From NCBI RefSeq assembly GCF_016863615.1, contig NZ_BOPF01000031.1, positions 1 through 64,000 on the forward strand: a stretch of DNA of 64,000 nucleotides. The letters run 5' to 3'. The notes beneath the pieces were generated by a model. The model did no database searches and was not told the DNA's origin. It was given only the letters and a program-made list of their open reading frames with translations. The translations under genes and the position numbers were made by a program. Shown piece by piece: positions 32,518-42,556 of this stretch; the stretch's first letter is position 1; each line of letters opens with the position of its first letter. This stretch comes from Virgisporangium aliadipatigenens (GTDB taxonomy: Bacteria; Actinomycetota; Actinomycetes; Mycobacteriales; Micromonosporaceae).

Positions 32518-33494
32518 GTTCGGCCCGCCAGCCCGGCCTCCTTGCGGGCCAGCGCGAACGTCTCGGCCTGCTCGCCGAAGTAGACCCAGGGCAGGTAGGC
32601 CGGCCGTGGTCCGCCGCGTTCGAGATGCGGCCGGGCCCGTTCCGGCACGCTGGTGACGTAGTAGAACGCCGCGAAGACCTGATGCGCCGACAGGGTCGCC
32701 GGATGGTCGGCGAACGTGCGCGGGTCGACCAGCAGCCGGTCGGCGGCGGCGTCCACCTCGGCCCTGATCCGCTTGTCGGACGTGAACCGCGCGAACCGCC
32801 AGAACCGGGTGATCGCGTTGCCCCGCATCGAGATGTCAACCATGCCCTCGACGTGCGCGAACGCCACCAGCGCCCACAGCGGGTGCCCCGGCGGCAGGTG
32901 CGCGGTGCCGGCGCGGGCGAAGTCCACGGCCTGCTGCTGGCTGCCGTACCACTTGCGGGTGAGCGACATGAGGCGGGTGATCTCGGCCGGGTAGAGATCG
33001 GTGCTGCGCCGCCGCACCTCGGCGTAGATCTGGTCGAGTTCGCCGTCGTGCTCGACGGCACCCATCGCGCAGCCGAGCAGCACCGACCACGGCACCGGGT
33101 CGGCCGGCGCGAGGCGGGCCGCGGTGCGCAGCGCCCTGCGGGCGTGCCCGCCGAGTTCGAGCATGCCTTCGATCTGTTCCTCGCTGGTGCGGGAGATGAC
33201 GTCGGCACCCCGGGCGCTCGCCGCGGCCGACGCCAGCGCCGCGCCGAGCAGCAGCCAGCGGTCCGGGTCCTCGTGCTCCTTTGCGAGGGTGCGCAGTTCG
33301 TGCAGGGCGCTCTCGCCGGCGGTGCCGAGAACCTCGATGTACAGGGCCCGGCGGTGCGGATCGTCCCGCGTCGCCGCGAGCGCCGCCAGCGCCGGCCGGG
33401 CGTCGCGGCGCGTCAGGGCGCGCATCGCCGCCTCCAGGCGTTCGTCCGACCAGGCGAGTGTGACCTCTACGGGTCCCCCGTTGTCGCCGCCCAC
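32514..33494 (-). CDS. Helical-repeat (TPR-like) hypothetical protein
   Basis: A 326-residue all-helical protein beginning VGGDNGGPVEVTLAWSDERL. Segments such as WLLLGAALASAAASARGADV, ARRALRTAARLAPADPVPWS and HPLWALVAFAHVEGM resemble TPR-like repeats of actinobacterial proteins of unknown function. No catalytic motif. GTG 33494 has AAGGAG 6 bases upstream. It forms a coupled pair with the downstream membrane protein gene. Confidence 0.68.
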   Translation of the reverse strand: MGGDNGGPVEVTLAWSDERLEAAMRALTRRDARPALAALAATRDDPHRRALYIEVLGTAGESALHELRTLAKEHEDPDRWLLLGAALASAAASARGADVISRTSEEQIEGMLELGGHARRALRTAARLAPADPVPWSVLLGCAMGAVEHDGELDQIYAEVRRRSTDLYPAEITRLMSLTRKWYGSQQQAVDFARAGTAHLPPGHPLWALVAFAHVEGMVDISMRGNAITRFWRFARFTSDKRIRAEVDAAADRLLVDPRTFADHPATLSAHQVFAAFYYVTSVPERARPHLERGGPRPAYLPWVYFGEQAETFALARKEAGLAGRT

Positions 33495-33623
33495 CACGTG
33501 CTCCTTCCGAACGAAATTTGCGGATGGATGTGCCACCGGCATTCACTCAGGCGTTCAACCCTGCCGTCACCCTGTGTAGATCTTCTACGGTCATTTCAGT
33601 GGTTGGGGGGCCGACCAGTAGAA

Positions 33624-33656
33624 GCGGAGGTGACGTCCCACCGGCGTCACCTCCGC
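33624..33656. other. 12-bp hairpin in a 309-bp intergenic region
   Basis: GCGGAGGTGACG and its perfect complement flank a 9-base loop, between the divergent helical-repeat and FHA genes. The intergenic region 33495-33803 contains no credible gene. A TATGGT box at 33787-33792 could serve the FHA gene. Confidence 0.6.
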
Positions 33657-33803
33657 GGCGTCTTCCGAACATCTCGACTGCGCGGCGAGACTTCCCCGCG
33701 CCGCGTCGGACCCGCTGTCGGTCGCGCATGCGGCCGGCGGCGGCCCCCGGTGGGGTGTTCCCGATGCGCGACAACCAGGTGTCCAGTATGGTGACGCGCC
33801 GCA

Positions 33804-34862
33804 GTGCAGCATGATGTTCGGGTGCGATTCGAAGTGACCCGGGCGTTGGACGCCATCGAGCGCCGCATCTTCACCGACCCGCTGCGTACCGGCGGGATCG
33901 TCGATGTTGCGGAGATCATCCGTCTCGTGGACCTGGACGGCGGCAAGCCGATCTCGTTGATGCGGCTCGGCATGGTCATCGACGGCCTGGCCAAGCTGCT
34001 CGGCGACGGCGGTGCCGCGCTGTACCCGGTCGCGTCGCGGGCGCTGCTCAGCGACACCGCGCTGACCTCCAACGAGCGGATGGTGCTGCGCCGCTGGTCC
34101 GACGACGGGCTGGTGGAGATCCTGCCGCAGGGCATCCCGCCGCTCGCCCGCGCGGGTGAGATCTCCGCGCTGACGGCCCAGCCGGTGGTCACCGCCACCC
34201 CGATGCGCGGGTACACGCTGCGGCCGATCGCCGAGGGCGGCGGCGCGATGCTGCTCCAGGCGGGGCCGCCCGCCGCACCGGCGGGTTCGCACCCGGCGCT
34301 GTCGCGGCTGTGGCGCTGCCCCGAGATGGACTGCCCGAGCTTCGGCCGTCCCGGCGTCAGCCAGTCGCCGCCGCACCTGGCGCAGGGCGGCGTGCCGACG
34401 TGTCCGCGGCACCTGGTGCGCCTCGGCGACGCCGGTGCCCGTCCACCGGTCGTCATGCTGGTCGCCCGCGTGGACGGGCTGGTCCGGCACCGGTTCGGCG
34501 TGGCTGCCGGTTCCCCCGTGATCGTGGGGCGCAACCCGGACGAGCGCGGCGGCGTCGTCCTCGGCCCCTACCTCGACGAGCGCGCGGCGGGGTGGATCAG
34601 CCGCAAGCACGTCCGCCTGGAGCTGCGCGCGGACGGGATCTACGCGACCGACCTCAGCACCAACGGCACGATCGCGGTCGGCGGCGGCACGCGCAACCGA
34701 CTGCCGCAGGGTCAGCCGCACCGGCTCGGCGATCGAGAGTCGCTGGAGCTGCACGAGGGGGTCGAGGTGACCCGGTACGGCGCGGTCTCGTCGACGGCAG
34801 CCGCCCCCCGGTCGGTCATGACGGAGGCGCCGACGGTCGCGATCCGCCTTCCCAAGCTCTGA
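33804..34862 (+). CDS. FHA-domain protein with zinc-ribbon-like Cys cluster
   Basis: This protein has about 352 residues. The N-terminal 100 residues (EVTRALDAIERRIFTDPL, LVDLDGGKPISLMRLG) form a helical domain; a Cys cluster CPEMDCPSFG..CPRHL near residue 170-195 suggests a zinc site. A C-terminal FHA domain follows: VIVGRNPDE, ISRKHVRLEL and DLSTNGT carry the phospho-Thr-binding Arg, Ser/His and Asn residues. It probably binds a phosphorylated Ser/Thr-kinase substrate, and PknL is encoded 8 kb away. GTG 33804 or GTG 33822 (VRFEVTRALD) can start translation; neither has a ribosome site. Confidence 0.8.
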   Translation: MQHDVRVRFEVTRALDAIERRIFTDPLRTGGIVDVAEIIRLVDLDGGKPISLMRLGMVIDGLAKLLGDGGAALYPVASRALLSDTALTSNERMVLRRWSDDGLVEILPQGIPPLARAGEISALTAQPVVTATPMRGYTLRPIAEGGGAMLLQAGPPAAPAGSHPALSRLWRCPEMDCPSFGRPGVSQSPPHLAQGGVPTCPRHLVRLGDAGARPPVVMLVARVDGLVRHRFGVAAGSPVIVGRNPDERGGVVLGPYLDERAAGWISRKHVRLELRADGIYATDLSTNGTIAVGGGTRNRLPQGQPHRLGDRESLELHEGVEVTRYGAVSSTAAAPRSVMTEAPTVAIRLPKL

Positions 34863-34865
34863 TTC

Positions 34866-35594
34866 TCATGGAACGGGCGCCAGGCGCACGACGGGCCTGG
34901 TCACGTCGATCGTGGCGAACGACACCAGGTCGGCGTGCGGGCCGACCAGCCCGGCGAGCGCCTGCTGCGCCTGTTGCATCCGGTCGTCCGGCACCGCCGT
35001 GGCGGAGACGCGCTCGAGGATGAACACCGCGCCGGTGGTCTCCTCGGTCAGCTTGGTGCTGTCGCAGTCGCGATGGTTCCAGCAGCGGGTCAGCACCCGG
35101 TCGCCGGCCGCGTACACCACCTCGTGCGGGGCGGGCTCCTCGACGCTGTCCGGCTCGCCCAGCGGCACGAACCGGTCACCCGGCCGGGACCGCCTGATGT
35201 GCACCGGGGCGTCGAGGTGCGCCAGGTCGAACGCCCCGGCGGGAATGCCGTACATCACCGACACCAGGTTGTAGGCGTCGACCGGCGGCGAGACCCGGGG
35301 GAGCCGGCCGCTCTTCGCCAGGCGCCGGCAGAGCGCGTCGACGCTGGGGCGCAGCCGGCGCGGGTTGGCGCCGAAGCGCCGGTATGCGGCGTGCCACGAG
35401 GCGATCTCGTCGTTCTCCTCGGTGACCGGCTGCCACTGGAGGCCGGCGAGCCTGTTCTCCAGGCTCTGGATCGCGGCGCCCACGTGCGCCCAGTCGGGGC
35501 CGACGCGCAGCCCGTCGGCGACCACGAGCCGGATCTGCGTCTCCGGGAACGCCTCCGCCACCTCGTCGGTCAGCACGAACTCCGTCCGGGTCAT
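34866..35594 (-). CDS. B3/B4 (tRNA-binding) domain protein
   Basis: The 242-residue protein matches the B3/B4 domain of the phenylalanyl-tRNA synthetase beta subunit in stand-alone form: WHAAYRRFGANPRRLRPSVD, LVSVMYGIPAGAFDLAHL, VVYAAGDRVLTRCWNHRDCD and TTGAVFILERV. Free-standing members are thought to bind or edit aminoacyl-tRNA or related compounds; the role here is unknown. Its ATG overlaps the stop of the thioesterase gene (ATGA), so the pair is coupled. Confidence 0.83.
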   Translation of the reverse strand: MTRTEFVLTDEVAEAFPETQIRLVVADGLRVGPDWAHVGAAIQSLENRLAGLQWQPVTEENDEIASWHAAYRRFGANPRRLRPSVDALCRRLAKSGRLPRVSPPVDAYNLVSVMYGIPAGAFDLAHLDAPVHIRRSRPGDRFVPLGEPDSVEEPAPHEVVYAAGDRVLTRCWNHRDCDSTKLTEETTGAVFILERVSATAVPDDRMQQAQQALAGLVGPHADLVSFATIDVTRPVVRLAPVP

Positions 35595-36397
35595 GAGAAC
35601 CTCACCGAAGCCAGTTGGATGGCCTGGGCGACCAGCCGGTCCGCCGAGTCCCACACGTCGCACTCCTCGACCATCCAACCCGGCTGCTGGATCAGGCGCG
35701 CCCGCTGGCGCACCTTCAGCGGCCCGGGGGCGGGCAGGGCCCGCACGTACACGGTGTACTCCAGCGTCGGCACCCAGCCGGACGCGCCCACGGTCAGCGA
35801 GGCGGGCGGCAGCGCGTCGGCCGCGAAGAGCAGCCCCAGCGGGTCGAAGTCGGTGCCGTCGACGAACCCGACATAGCCCCGGATCTCGCCGCCGCCGTCC
35901 GGGGCGCCCCTCAGGTGTCCGAGGACCGCCGGGTCCAGCCGCTGCTCGATGACCTCGAGGATCTCGACCGTGACCGTCGGCGACGGCCGCGGGATCATCA
36001 GCCGGCACTCCTGCGGCGGCGGCAGGACCGGCGGCGCCTCGACCGACCACACCGGCTCGGCGTCCGGCGCGAGCCGGCCGAGCGTGAACACGCCCTCGAC
36101 GCACGGCGTGCCGTCCTGGATCAGGCGGGTGCGCACCTGGCTGACCGAACGGCCCCGGCGCAGCGTCTCGGTGACGATCGTGGCGGGGCCGGGCGAGGGC
36201 GGGTTGAGGTAGTGGGCGTTGGTGGCGAGCGGGTGCGGGTGCGCGGCGTCGATCGAGGCGATCGCGGCCCGCGCGAGAACGGCCGCCAGGTACCCGCCGT
36301 TGGGCCGGCCCATGACCGCCCACTGCCCGTCCAGCTCCGCGCTCCACTCGCCGTCGGCGACCGGCGCCACCTTGGTGGCGTCGACGAATCCCGCCAT
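35591..36397 (-). CDS. Double hot-dog acyl-CoA thioesterase
   Basis: The 268-residue protein reads as two hot-dog domains: GRPNGGYLAAVLARAA with HYLNPPSPGPATI in the first, and DFDPLGLLFAADALPPAS with TLEYTVYVRALPAPG in the second, as in TesB-like/thioesterase-like superfamily proteins. It should hydrolyse acyl-CoA in the cytoplasm. ATG 36397 has GAGGAGAG upstream. It is the first gene of a coupled pair with the B3/B4-domain gene. Confidence 0.85.
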   Translation of the reverse strand: MAGFVDATKVAPVADGEWSAELDGQWAVMGRPNGGYLAAVLARAAIASIDAAHPHPLATNAHYLNPPSPGPATIVTETLRRGRSVSQVRTRLIQDGTPCVEGVFTLGRLAPDAEPVWSVEAPPVLPPPQECRLMIPRPSPTVTVEILEVIEQRLDPAVLGHLRGAPDGGGEIRGYVGFVDGTDFDPLGLLFAADALPPASLTVGASGWVPTLEYTVYVRALPAPGPLKVRQRARLIQQPGWMVEECDVWDSADRLVAQAIQLASVRFS

Positions 36398-36447
36398 CGC
36401 GCTCTCCTCGTCCCCGTGTGCGGCGCTCCGCGGGGGAGCGACCCGGA

Positions 36448-37371
36448 TCAGGATAGGCGCACGTAAACGCGGACCGAGGTCGCGCCGGGTGTGGTATAGA
36501 TCCGCACCAGGTCGCAGAGGTAGTTGACCAACAGCAGCCCGCGACCGGACTCGCTGCTCAGCGGCGGTGGCACCCGCCCGGCGAGCGGGTCCGGGATGTG
36601 GCCGCCGTCGGAGACGTCACAGATGATGTGGCCGTCGTCGGCCCACACGCGGGCGACCCCGGGCCCGCCGGAGTGACGGATCGTGTTGGTGGCCAGCTCG
36701 TTGGCGGCGACCTGCAGGTCGACCGAACGGTCGTAGACGAGCCCGATGTCGCGGGCCGCCTTCTCGACGAAGTTACGCAGCTCCAGCAGGTCGTCGACGT
36801 TGTCGAAGACCATGAGCGCGGCGTGCGGCGGCGGCACCGGCAGCGGGCGGTTGAACAGCTCCATCACGGCGCGCGGCGGTGTGTAGGCCCGGCTGTCCTG
36901 CCGCTGGCCTGCGTTGACCAGAACGGGATGCGTGCGCGCCGCGTCGGCCAGCACCTCGGGCTCGAGATCGTGCACGTGGTAGGCGCACAGTATGGACGCC
37001 CGCGCGTCGTCGAACACGCTGTTGATCATCGCCTCGTGCTGCATGCACGCCGGATACTCCGCCGCGGTGCGGGTCGGCCAGACGGGCTCGCCGATGATGT
37101 GGACCGGCTGCCCACGGTGCTCCTCGATGAACGCGTGCAGCACCGCCGGGATGATCCGGCCCGGGTTGCGCCCGTCGATCGTCATGTCGAGGATCCGCAC
37201 CTGGTCGTCGCGCGTGCCCAGCTCACGGCGCAGCAGCTCGCCGTTGGCCTTCGGGACGGCGACCAGCACCGGAGCGCCGGACTGCAGGCCCCGGTCGATG
37301 AAGGGCAGGCAGCCGTCCAGATACGAGGGCGCGTCGCGATACATCAATGCCTCGTGCGCGAGTGACGTCAT
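36448..37371 (-). CDS. RsbA-type anti-sigma regulator (MEDS sensor plus HATPase)
   Basis: A 307-residue protein. The N-terminal MEDS domain has EALMYRDAPSYLDGCLPFID, PVHIIGEPVWPTR and ILCAYHVHDL. The C-terminal histidine-kinase-like ATPase is of the RsbW/SpoIIAB type (LQVAANELATNTIRHSGG, CDVSDGGHIPDPL, SGRGLLLVNYLCD). Actinomycetes use such proteins as kinase/anti-sigma switches driven by a small-molecule-sensing MEDS domain. ATG 37371 is chosen with GGGCGGG about 8 bases upstream; an in-frame GTG lies 8 codons earlier. The neighbouring single receiver may be linked (inference). Confidence 0.87.
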   Translation of the reverse strand: MTSLAHEALMYRDAPSYLDGCLPFIDRGLQSGAPVLVAVPKANGELLRRELGTRDDQVRILDMTIDGRNPGRIIPAVLHAFIEEHRGQPVHIIGEPVWPTRTAAEYPACMQHEAMINSVFDDARASILCAYHVHDLEPEVLADAARTHPVLVNAGQRQDSRAYTPPRAVMELFNRPLPVPPPHAALMVFDNVDDLLELRNFVEKAARDIGLVYDRSVDLQVAANELATNTIRHSGGPGVARVWADDGHIICDVSDGGHIPDPLAGRVPPPLSSESGRGLLLVNYLCDLVRIYTTPGATSVRVYVRLS

Positions 37372-37506
37372 CTGTAACACCCGCCCTTCGCCCACCCACC
37401 TGGAAACGCTCCATTCGACAGTAACGGTGGCGCAATCCTCGGGCTAGTTCGGGCGGGAGAAGACGCACCGGGGGTGCGGCGTCGTGTCGGACTTCCGATC
37501 GGAACG

Positions 37507-37893
37507 TCATACCCGGGAGGTCAGCGATATCAATCCGAGGTAGGCGAGCTTCTGATGGATCGTCTCCGAGGTGAACGGCTTGATCACGTACTCGTGCGCG
37601 CCGGCGGCCAGGGCACGGACCACCTGGCTGTGTTCGCTCTCGGTGGTGCACATCATCAGCCACATCGGCCGGAACTCCGGCATCCGGCGCACGTGCCGGA
37701 TGAAATCGAGGCCGTTCATCTCGGGCATGTTCCAGTCGACGAGCGCCAGATCGGGGCGCTTGCTCACCTTGCTGAGCAGGTCGAGCGCCTCCTTGCCGTT
37801 GCCCGCCTCGTAGGCGTCGAACCCGAGCGGCGCGAGGACGCGGCGCAGCACCCGGCGCATCGACTGCGAGTCGTCAACGATCAGCGCCAGCAC
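37507..37893 (-). CDS. Single-domain response regulator (CheY-like)
   Basis: This 128-residue receiver alone begins LALIVDDSQSMRRVLRRVL (acidic pocket), with a phospho-acceptor Asp in LALVDWNMPEMNG, Thr in CTTESEH and Lys in YVIKPFT. It has no output domain, so it should act by protein contact. GTG 37893 has GGGGAG 6 bases upstream. Its kinase is not evident; the adjacent MEDS-HATPase gene on the same strand is a candidate partner. Confidence 0.9.
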   Translation of the reverse strand: MLALIVDDSQSMRRVLRRVLAPLGFDAYEAGNGKEALDLLSKVSKRPDLALVDWNMPEMNGLDFIRHVRRMPEFRPMWLMMCTTESEHSQVVRALAAGAHEYVIKPFTSETIHQKLAYLGLISLTSRV

Positions 37894-37989
37894 GCGCCGC
37901 TCCCCGGACTGAGCGAGTGCATGGCACGGTGCCTGGAAACACTGATGGTCACGCCGAGCTATCGGCCCTGGATCGCCCGACCTGAGACA

Positions 37990-39814
<1,825 letters not shown>

Positions 39815-39877
39815 CGGCGGCGGTGTGAAGCGGTCCTCCGGGGGTATGGCGATCGCACATTCCCTCAGGAGGACAGC

Positions 39878-40237
39878 ATGCGACTCAACGACGACGACAT
39901 CCGTCCGGGCGGCGCCGGCGCCGAAGGCCCGGCCGACGGCGGCGCGAACGCCCTGGTCGAGGATGGCGGCGCGGACAGCGGCGCCACCGCGCAGGGCAAC
40001 GACACCACGGCCGTCGGGCCGGCCACCGGCGCCACCGAGGGCCCGGCGGACGGCGGCGCGAACGTGGCCGTCGAGGACGGCGGCGCCGACGGTGGCGCGT
40101 CCGGCGAGGGGACTGCCGACGGCGGGGCCGACCCGGACGGTGTCGACGCGGGTGCCGACGGCGCGGCCGAGGGCCCCGCGGACGGCGGCGCGAACGCGGT
40201 CGCCGAGGACGGCGGGGCCGACAGCGGCGCCCGATGA
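39878..40237 (+). CDS. Three-copy Gly/Ala/Asp repeat peptide, possible RiPP-like precursor
   Basis: A 119-residue protein: a short leader-like N-terminus (MRLNDDDIRPGG) followed by three copies of the core EGPADGGAN, each leading into (V/A)EDGGAD(S/G)GA, at about residues 15-36, 54-75 and 97-119. Between copies lie Asp/Thr/Gly-rich spacers. There is no Cys, Lys or aromatic residue, no signal peptide and no membrane helix. ATG 39878 has AGGAGG 5 bases upstream. Its TGA overlaps the ATG of the JmjC oxygenase gene, so the oxygenase is translationally coupled and the repeats, rich in Asp and Asn, are an obvious candidate substrate (inference). Confidence 0.75.
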   Translation: MRLNDDDIRPGGAGAEGPADGGANALVEDGGADSGATAQGNDTTAVGPATGATEGPADGGANVAVEDGGADGGASGEGTADGGADPDGVDAGADGAAEGPADGGANAVAEDGGADSGAR

Positions 40238-41595
40238 CGCTCACCTCGCGTCCGCAGGGCTCCGCCCGCCCCGTGGCGGGGTCCGCGGATCGGGTCTCCC
40301 CGCCGCCGGCGGCGCCTTCGGGCGGCGACGGGCACGCGGCGTCGGACGGTGGTGCGGCGGCCCGCGCGGGTGGCGGTGACCGGGCGGCGGGCGTCGATCG
40401 GGCCGCGCTGCGGCGGTGCGTCGCGGTTGCCCCGGACGAGTTCGCGACCGTCCACTTCGGACGGACCCCGCTGCTGTCCCGGCCCCCGGACGGGTTCGCC
40501 GACCTGTTCGACGTCACGGCCGTCGACTCCCTCCTGAGCGAACGCGGGCTGCGCACGCCGTTCCTGCGGGTGGCGAAGGAGGGGCGGGTCCTGCCGGCGG
40601 AGCGCTTCGTCGGCAGCGGCGGCACCGGTGCGGAGGTCGCCGACCAGGTGCTCGACGAGAAGGTGCTGGCACTGCTCGGCGACGGGGCCACGCTCGTGCT
40701 CCAGGGGCTGCACCGGCTGTGGCCGCCGCTGATCCGGTTCGCTGTCGGGCTGCGGGCGGATCTCGGGCATCCCGTGCAGATCAACGGCTACGTCACGCCG
40801 CCGGGCAACCGGGGCTTCGCGACGCACTACGACACGCACGACGTGTTCGTGCTCCAGATCGCCGGCCGCAAGCGGTGGCGCATCCACCCGCCGGTGGTGC
40901 CCGACCCGCTCGAACGCCAGCCGTGGGGCGGGCGCGCCGACGAGGTGTCGGCCGCGGCCGACGGTGCGCCGTTCCTGGACGAGGTCTTCGCACCTGGGGA
41001 CGCGCTGTACCTGCCCCGCGGGTGGCTGCACTCGGCGCAGGCCGTGGACGAACTGTCCGTGCACCTGACCATCGGCGTGAAGTCCTACACCCGGCACGAC
41101 CTGTTGGGGGCGCTGCTCGACCTGGCCGTCAGCGAGCCGTCCCTGCGCAGGGGCCTGCCGATGGGTGTGGACGTCACCTCGGCCGCCGGCCTGGCCGGGG
41201 AGCTGGAGTCCACAGTGGACGCACTCCGGGACTGGCTGTCCACAGTGGATGCCGCCGACGTGGCGCGGCTGCTGGGTGCGCGGGACCGGACCTCCGCGCG
41301 GCCGGCCCCGCTCGCCCCGCTCGCACAGCTCGCGGCGGCCGACGCCCTGGACCCGGCGACGCCGGTGGCGCTGCGGCCCGGGCTGCGCCCGACCCTGCGG
41401 CCGTCGGGGGACCGCGTGATCATGTCGCTGTACGGGCGGACGCTGGACTTTCCGGGGTTCTGCGCGCCGGCGCTGGAACGCGTCCTGGCCGGCGAGCCGT
41501 GCAGGGCGCGGGACCTCCCGGGTCTGGACGACGCGGCGGACGGCATGGTCCTGCTCCGCCGTTTGCTCCGCGAGGCGGTCGTCGTACCGCTCTGA
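40234..41595 (+). CDS. JmjC/cupin 2-oxoglutarate Fe(II) oxygenase (ROXA/YcfD-like)
   Basis: This 453-residue protein has a double-stranded beta-helix with GFATHYDTHDVFVLQIAGRK: the HxD iron ligands are in HYD and the surrounding phrasing matches E. coli YcfD (HYDQYDVF). The third iron His is in LYLPRGWLHSA, and the Lys/Arg of GRKRW is a family feature. A C-terminal helical and winged region (residues 280-450) fits the ribosomal-oxygenase architecture. Such enzymes hydroxylate amino-acid side chains of proteins. Coupling to the repeat peptide suggests that peptide as substrate. The first 50 residues are Ala/Gly-rich and probably disordered. Confidence 0.85.
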   Translation: MTLTSRPQGSARPVAGSADRVSPPPAAPSGGDGHAASDGGAAARAGGGDRAAGVDRAALRRCVAVAPDEFATVHFGRTPLLSRPPDGFADLFDVTAVDSLLSERGLRTPFLRVAKEGRVLPAERFVGSGGTGAEVADQVLDEKVLALLGDGATLVLQGLHRLWPPLIRFAVGLRADLGHPVQINGYVTPPGNRGFATHYDTHDVFVLQIAGRKRWRIHPPVVPDPLERQPWGGRADEVSAAADGAPFLDEVFAPGDALYLPRGWLHSAQAVDELSVHLTIGVKSYTRHDLLGALLDLAVSEPSLRRGLPMGVDVTSAAGLAGELESTVDALRDWLSTVDAADVARLLGARDRTSARPAPLAPLAQLAAADALDPATPVALRPGLRPTLRPSGDRVIMSLYGRTLDFPGFCAPALERVLAGEPCRARDLPGLDDAADGMVLLRRLLREAVVVPL

Positions 41596-41600
41596 CCGCG

Positions 41601-41673
41601 CCGATCTTGCAGTTGTGGTGCCCGGCGCGTCCGGTTCTAGGCCGTTATGTCGCTGCCGCAACTGCAAGATCGG
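41601..41673. repeat. Palindromic element family A (copy A2, 73 bp)
   Basis: CCGATCTTGCAGTTGTGG (41601-41618) pairs with CCGCAACTGCAAGATCGG (41656-41673), with one mismatch; the loop is 37 bases. It starts 6 bases after the JmjC stop. Its right arm and part of the loop encode the last residues and stop of the minus-strand endonuclease IV gene. Confidence 0.85.
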
Positions 41674-42556
41674 CGGAAGCGGAGGCAGGCGCGGAAGCGG
41701 CCGCGCGGAGCAGCGCGATGTCCGCCCGATGGCCGGCGTACTTCACGCCGTCGCGATCCGTGTGCGTCTCCACCAGGACCGGCACGCCACGCACCGCCTC
41801 GTGGGCCATCAACTCGGCGAACGCCGCCGCGCCGATCGTCCCGGCACCCAGGGACTCGTGGCGGTCGCGGGTGGAGCCGCACGTGTCCTTGGAGTCGTTC
41901 GCGTGGACGAGGCGCAGCCGGCCCGCGCCCACCGTGGCCACCAGGGTGTCCAGCGTCGCCGCCATCCCGCCCGGCGTCGCCAGGTCGTGACCGGCCGCCC
42001 ACGCGTGACACGTGTCGAAGCACACGCCCAGCCCCGGGTGGTGATCCACCGCGGCCAGGTACGGGCCCAGGTCCTCGACCCGCTTGGCCAGGCAGCGACC
42101 GCCGCCCGCGCTCGGTTCGACGAGGAGGATCGGGTCGTCGTCGCCGATGCCGTCCAGCACGGGCAGCAGCACCTCGCGGACCTGCCGCAGCGCGTGCGGC
42201 GCATGGTCCTCGTCGACCGCGCTGCCGGCGTGGAAGACCACCGCCTCCGCACCGATCTCCTTCGCGCGGGACAGGCCGTGGCGGAGGCAGTCGATGGAGC
42301 GTTCGACCGTAGCCGGGGTCGGGGAGCCGATGTTGACCAGCAGGCACGCGTGCACGAACGCCGTCACGTCCCGCTCCGCGCACCCCGCCCGGAACGCCTC
42401 GTCCTGCTCGGGCCGGCCGGGCGGGAGCGCCCAGCCGCGGGAGTTCGACACGTACACCTGCACCACGTCAGCGCCGGTGGCGTCGATGTAGGGCATCGTC
42501 CCGGTGGCGAGTCCGCCGCCCGCGCTGGCGTGCCCGCCGATCCGCACCGCCGTCAT
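41645..42556 (-). CDS. nfo: Endonuclease IV (AP endonuclease, AP2 family)
   Basis: The 303-residue TIM-barrel enzyme has the nine zinc ligands of the family in place: FVHACL, VVFHAGS, LLVEPSAGGG, CFDTCHAWAAG, LVHANDSKD, TRDRHESLG and VLVETHTD. It cleaves 5' to abasic sites and trims 3' blocking groups in base-excision repair. ATG 42556 overlaps the PknL stop (ATGA). The C-terminal tail ADLAVAAAT comes from palindromic element A2 and is probably not part of the fold. Confidence 0.92.
   Translation of the reverse strand: MTAVRIGGHASAGGGLATGTMPYIDATGADVVQVYVSNSRGWALPPGRPEQDEAFRAGCAERDVTAFVHACLLVNIGSPTPATVERSIDCLRHGLSRAKEIGAEAVVFHAGSAVDEDHAPHALRQVREVLLPVLDGIGDDDPILLVEPSAGGGRCLAKRVEDLGPYLAAVDHHPGLGVCFDTCHAWAAGHDLATPGGMAATLDTLVATVGAGRLRLVHANDSKDTCGSTRDRHESLGAGTIGAAAFAELMAHEAVRGVPVLVETHTDRDGVKYAGHRADIALLRAAASAPASASADLAVAAAT

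Noticed and set aside
33547-33774. Small minus-strand open frame in the 309-bp intergenic region
   Set aside because: Arg/Gly-rich, no ribosome site and no recognisable similarity; the region better fits promoter and hairpin.
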